Position numbers and translations under genes: made by a program. A DNA stretch of 6,968 nucleotides from Nitrososphaerota archaeon. GTDB lineage: Archaea > Thermoproteota > Nitrososphaeria > Nitrososphaerales > JACQRY01. The DNA is taken from positions 1-6,968 of the forward strand of contig JACQRY010000094.1 in NCBI GenBank assembly GCA_016206275.1. The letters are read 5' to 3'. The notes beneath the pieces are model-generated. The model did no database searches. It was given only the letters and a program-made list of their open reading frames with translations, and had not been told where the DNA came from. Positions 5,178 through 6,968 of the stretch are shown here, piece after piece (position 1 is the first letter of the stretch; each line of letters opens with the position of its first letter).

Positions 5178-5732
5178 ATGCTCCCAAAACTCGAGCATAT
5201 CAAGCAGGCTAGGATAAGGCTTGGAGTAACCCAACGAAAACTAGCATCTCTGGCCAGCGTAAGTACCTCTATGATCAACCAGATAGAATCAGGGAGATGC
5301 AAGCCTAGCTACGACACAGCGCGAAGGATCTTCGAGGTGTTGGGTGAGCTTGAAGGTAGAGCCTCAACCAAGTCGGGTGAGATCTGTAGCAGGAATCTGG
5401 TAACTGTGAAAGCCTCTGAACCGGTGATGAGAGCGGCGGAGTTGATGAGGGAGAAGGGTTACAGTCAACTGCCTGTTGTAGAAGGAGAGAGGCCCATCGG
5501 CATCGTCAGCGAAGAAGGAATCATGCGTGAAATGATGAAGAGTAATAGTAAAGACATTGGGCAGATGATCGTCTCTGCCATAAGGGAGCCTTGCCCACCT
5601 ATTGTGGATGCTGAAACCCCTGCAAAGGCCTTGATCCCTTTGATAAAGTTCTGCAAATCTGCGTTAATCATGGAGCGTCAAAAACTCGTGGGAATAGTAA
5701 CTGCATCAGATGTCCTGAGGCTAATCGAATAA
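5178..5732 (+). CDS. HTH-CBS transcriptional regulator (XRE-type HTH with CBS pair)
   Basis: This 184-aa protein has a XRE/Cro-type helix-turn-helix at residues 5-60 (QARIRLGVTQRKLASLASVS, then MINQIESGRCKPSYDTARRI). The second helix carries the usual T-Q-x-x-L-A and the turn the usual I-E-S-G-R-x-x-P-S. A Bateman module follows: CBS1 at about 66-122 (EICSRNLVTVKASEPVMRAA, YSQLPVVEGERPIGIVSEEG) and CBS2 at about 130-184 (PPIVDAETPAKALIPLI, KLVGIVTASDVLRLI). This is the architecture of the archaeal family of predicted regulators with C-terminal CBS domains (COG3620-like). The CBS pair probably binds an adenine nucleotide or related ligand and alters DNA binding. It is divergent from the ECF/DUF4430 operon (155-nt shared region) and upstream of UMP kinase, so either could be a target. 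Target genes and ligand are unknown. Confidence 0.85.
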   Translation: MLPKLEHIKQARIRLGVTQRKLASLASVSTSMINQIESGRCKPSYDTARRIFEVLGELEGRASTKSGEICSRNLVTVKASEPVMRAAELMREKGYSQLPVVEGERPIGIVSEEGIMREMMKSNSKDIGQMIVSAIREPCPPIVDAETPAKALIPLIKFCKSALIMERQKLVGIVTASDVLRLIE

Positions 5733-5776
5733 TAATACTAGACCACTTTTGACTGCAAGAGATATCTGAGAGAAGG

Positions 5777-5811
5777 TTATTAACGTCAACTAGTTCATCC
5801 CCAATTTGAGG
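5777..5811 (+). promoter_or_regulatory. TATA-like box and RBS of the UMP kinase gene
   Basis: TTATTAA (5777-5783) predicts a start site near 5806. This coincides with TTG 5806, which would be leaderless, and also places GAGG (5808-5811) in a 15-nt leader, 9 nt before GTG 5821. Together they suggest a promoter separate from the HTH-CBS gene, although read-through from that gene is possible. Confidence 0.45.
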
Positions 5812-5820
5812 CCAATACTC

Positions 5821-6498
5821 GTGAAGCGGGTCGTAATCAAGCTCAGTGGAAGCATCTTCCGCCCGGAAGAAGGAGCGAAACCTATTACAACCATCATAAA
5901 CCTGTTGAAGGATTTACATAGTCGAGGAGTACAGAGTATTGTCGTAGCAGGAGGAGGAATATCTGCCCGACGCTACATTGCTGTGGCTAGATCTCTTGGT
6001 GCTGATGAATCTAGTCTCGACGGTATTGGTATCGATGTTGCAAAGCTCAAAGCTAAGCTTTTGGTTTCAGGTTTAGGTGATCTGGTTCACCCAAGGGTTC
6101 CAGAGAGTCTAGATGACGCTGCTCAAGCTGCGGAAGGGGGTCGGATTGTTGTGGCCGGTGGTTTTCACCCTGGTCAGAGTACCAATGCCGTAGCTGCCCT
6201 GCTGGCCGAGAAGACTAGAGCCGACCTGTTCATTAACGCTACCGATGTGGACGGGGTTTACACTTCTGACCCTAGAACCCACAAGACTGCCAGAAAGCTC
6301 TCCAAAGTGAAGATTGGCGAACTTACCAGTATGCTCTTAGAAGGAGGTATGGAGGCAGGGGGCTACGATCTTATGGATCTAGTCGCTCTGAAGATAATTG
6401 CCCGCTCCAAGATTAAGACTCGCTTAGTGAAATGCGACGCTGGGGTAATCGAGGACGCTACCCAAGGAAAGGCAGTGGGAACGCTACTAGTATCTTAA
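5821..6498 (+). CDS. pyrH: Uridylate kinase (UMP kinase), archaeal type
   Basis: The enzyme phosphorylates UMP to UDP with ATP in cytosolic pyrimidine nucleotide synthesis. The fold is that of the amino acid kinase superfamily. Numbering from GTG 5821 (225 aa, the usual archaeal length): KLSGS at 7-11 is the first glycine-rich loop; VVAGGGISARRYI at 41-53 carries the GGG that contacts phosphate; GIGIDVAKLKAKLL follows; GGFHPGQSTNAVAALLAE at 113-130 is the archaeal UMP-binding signature; INATDVDGVYTSDP at 138-151 is the nucleotide-binding loop; and MDLVALKIIARSKIK lies near the end. A longer reading from TTG 5806 adds five residues. GTG is preferred because the first beta strand then starts at residue 3 and GAGG lies 9 nt upstream. 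Nothing appears truncated. It is convergent with the ABC ATPase gene, 23 nt apart. Confidence 0.93.
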   Translation: MKRVVIKLSGSIFRPEEGAKPITTIINLLKDLHSRGVQSIVVAGGGISARRYIAVARSLGADESSLDGIGIDVAKLKAKLLVSGLGDLVHPRVPESLDDAAQAAEGGRIVVAGGFHPGQSTNAVAALLAEKTRADLFINATDVDGVYTSDPRTHKTARKLSKVKIGELTSMLLEGGMEAGGYDLMDLVALKIIARSKIKTRLVKCDAGVIEDATQGKAVGTLLVS

Positions 6499-6521
6499 AC
6501 GGGTTTCTTGGTAGCTGAAGC

Positions 6522-6968
6522 TCACTCGAACTTTAGAACCGTGAATCTGTCCGGAGGAGCCTGGAGATACGCGGTTTCGCCTTCTTCAACTGGGTGAGCA
6601 CCATAGGAATGGGCCCTTATTAGTTGTCCCTTTACGTCAACTCTATATTCAGTGTATTCGCCTAGGAATACTGCTGAGGTCACCTTGCCTTTCAGCACGT
6701 TCATGTTGTCAGATGGCTGCTTCGCGTGAACATCTATATGCTCGGGTCTGATACATAGAGTAATCTTTCCGCCTGCGTCTTTCATGTCTGCGGGTATCTT
6801 CGAGTAGAGATTGGCAATTGGCGTTGAAACCATGTAAAATCCATTCTTAGCAGGGTCCTTGGTGAGTTCACCGTTGATGAAGTTGGTATTTCCTATGAAT
6901 TCTGCTACTGTCTTGCTCTTAGGCTCCAAATAGATGTCTTTTGGTCCACCCGTTTCAAGAATCTTGCC
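6522..6968 (-). CDS. ABC transporter ATP-binding protein, C-terminal TOBE region (5' part outside window)
   Basis: An open frame runs from the right window edge to TGA at 6524-6522, giving the last 148 residues. It begins GKILETGGPKDIYLEPKSKT and continues VAEFIGNTNF. This is the sequence that joins the nucleotide-binding domain to the regulatory domain in importer ATPases of the MalK/PotA/FbpC type (G-x-P-x-[DE]-[IV]-Y...P...V-A-x-F-[IV]-G-x-x-N). A TOBE-like beta domain follows, with LCIRPEHIDV (about 73-82), GKVTSAVFLGEYTEYRVDVK (about 95-114) and a terminal DRFTVLKF. The Walker motifs lie outside the window. The IRPEHI and EYTEYRV signatures suit importers of polyamines, iron, phosphonates or sugars; the substrate cannot be told. 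TTG 6929 is an internal codon, not the start. Confidence 0.9.
   Translation of the reverse strand, partial: GKILETGGPKDIYLEPKSKTVAEFIGNTNFINGELTKDPAKNGFYMVSTPIANLYSKIPADMKDAGGKITLCIRPEHIDVHAKQPSDNMNVLKGKVTSAVFLGEYTEYRVDVKGQLIRAHSYGAHPVEEGETAYLQAPPDRFTVLKFE

Overview
The window looks like chromosomal DNA from an archaeon, most likely of the TACK group; I cannot place it more finely. The evidence is a set of archaea-specific or archaea-typical families (DUF1512, DUF4443, the short archaeal UMP kinase, an HTH-CBS regulator, a CBS protein ending in a ribosome-hibernation-like domain), A/T-rich TATA-like boxes 25-30 nt upstream of several starts, and probable leaderless or very short-leader transcripts. 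There are no rRNA or tRNA genes, CRISPR arrays, insertion sequences or phage genes. It reads as an ordinary core-genome stretch with short strand-switching transcription units and two gene-poor gaps.

Layout, left to right. (1) The last 26 codons of an unidentified plus-strand gene (2-82) converge on a minus-strand DUF1512 membrane-anchored protein (111-1241). (2) A gap (1242-1759) holds a possible 30-codon minus-strand ORF with an in-frame TAG (1372-1464) and a plus-strand remnant resembling the C-terminus of a C39-like papain-fold peptidase (1502-1666). (3) A plus-strand protein of 379 aa (1760-2899) has four CBS motifs followed by an HPF/RaiA-like domain, the architecture of an archaeal ribosome hibernation/dimerization factor. 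(4) A gap (2900-3285) with strong C-over-G skew has hairpins but no convincing gene. (5) A minus-strand block contains a DUF4443 winged-helix protein (3286-3879), a membrane-anchored DUF4430 protein (3947-4444) and an ECF-type S component (4435-5022). The last two overlap and form one transport unit; the DUF4443 gene has its own TATA-like box. (6) Divergent from that unit, an HTH-CBS regulator (5178-5732) is followed by archaeal UMP kinase (5821-6498), which appears to have its own promoter. (7) The window ends inside a convergent minus-strand ABC ATPase, of which only the C-terminal TOBE region is present (6522-6968).

How the genes may work together. The ECF S component plus a tethered DUF4430 domain is a plausible micronutrient uptake pair. 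DUF4430 is related to the C-terminal domain of cobalamin carriers such as intrinsic factor and transcobalamin, so a corrinoid is a reasonable guess for the substrate, but nothing in the sequence proves it, and no EcfA/EcfT is present. Two separate proteins carry Bateman (paired CBS) modules, one tied to DNA binding and one to a ribosome-binding-like domain. Both could read adenine-nucleotide status, one acting on transcription and the other on translation. The most interesting item is the CBS-HPF protein.
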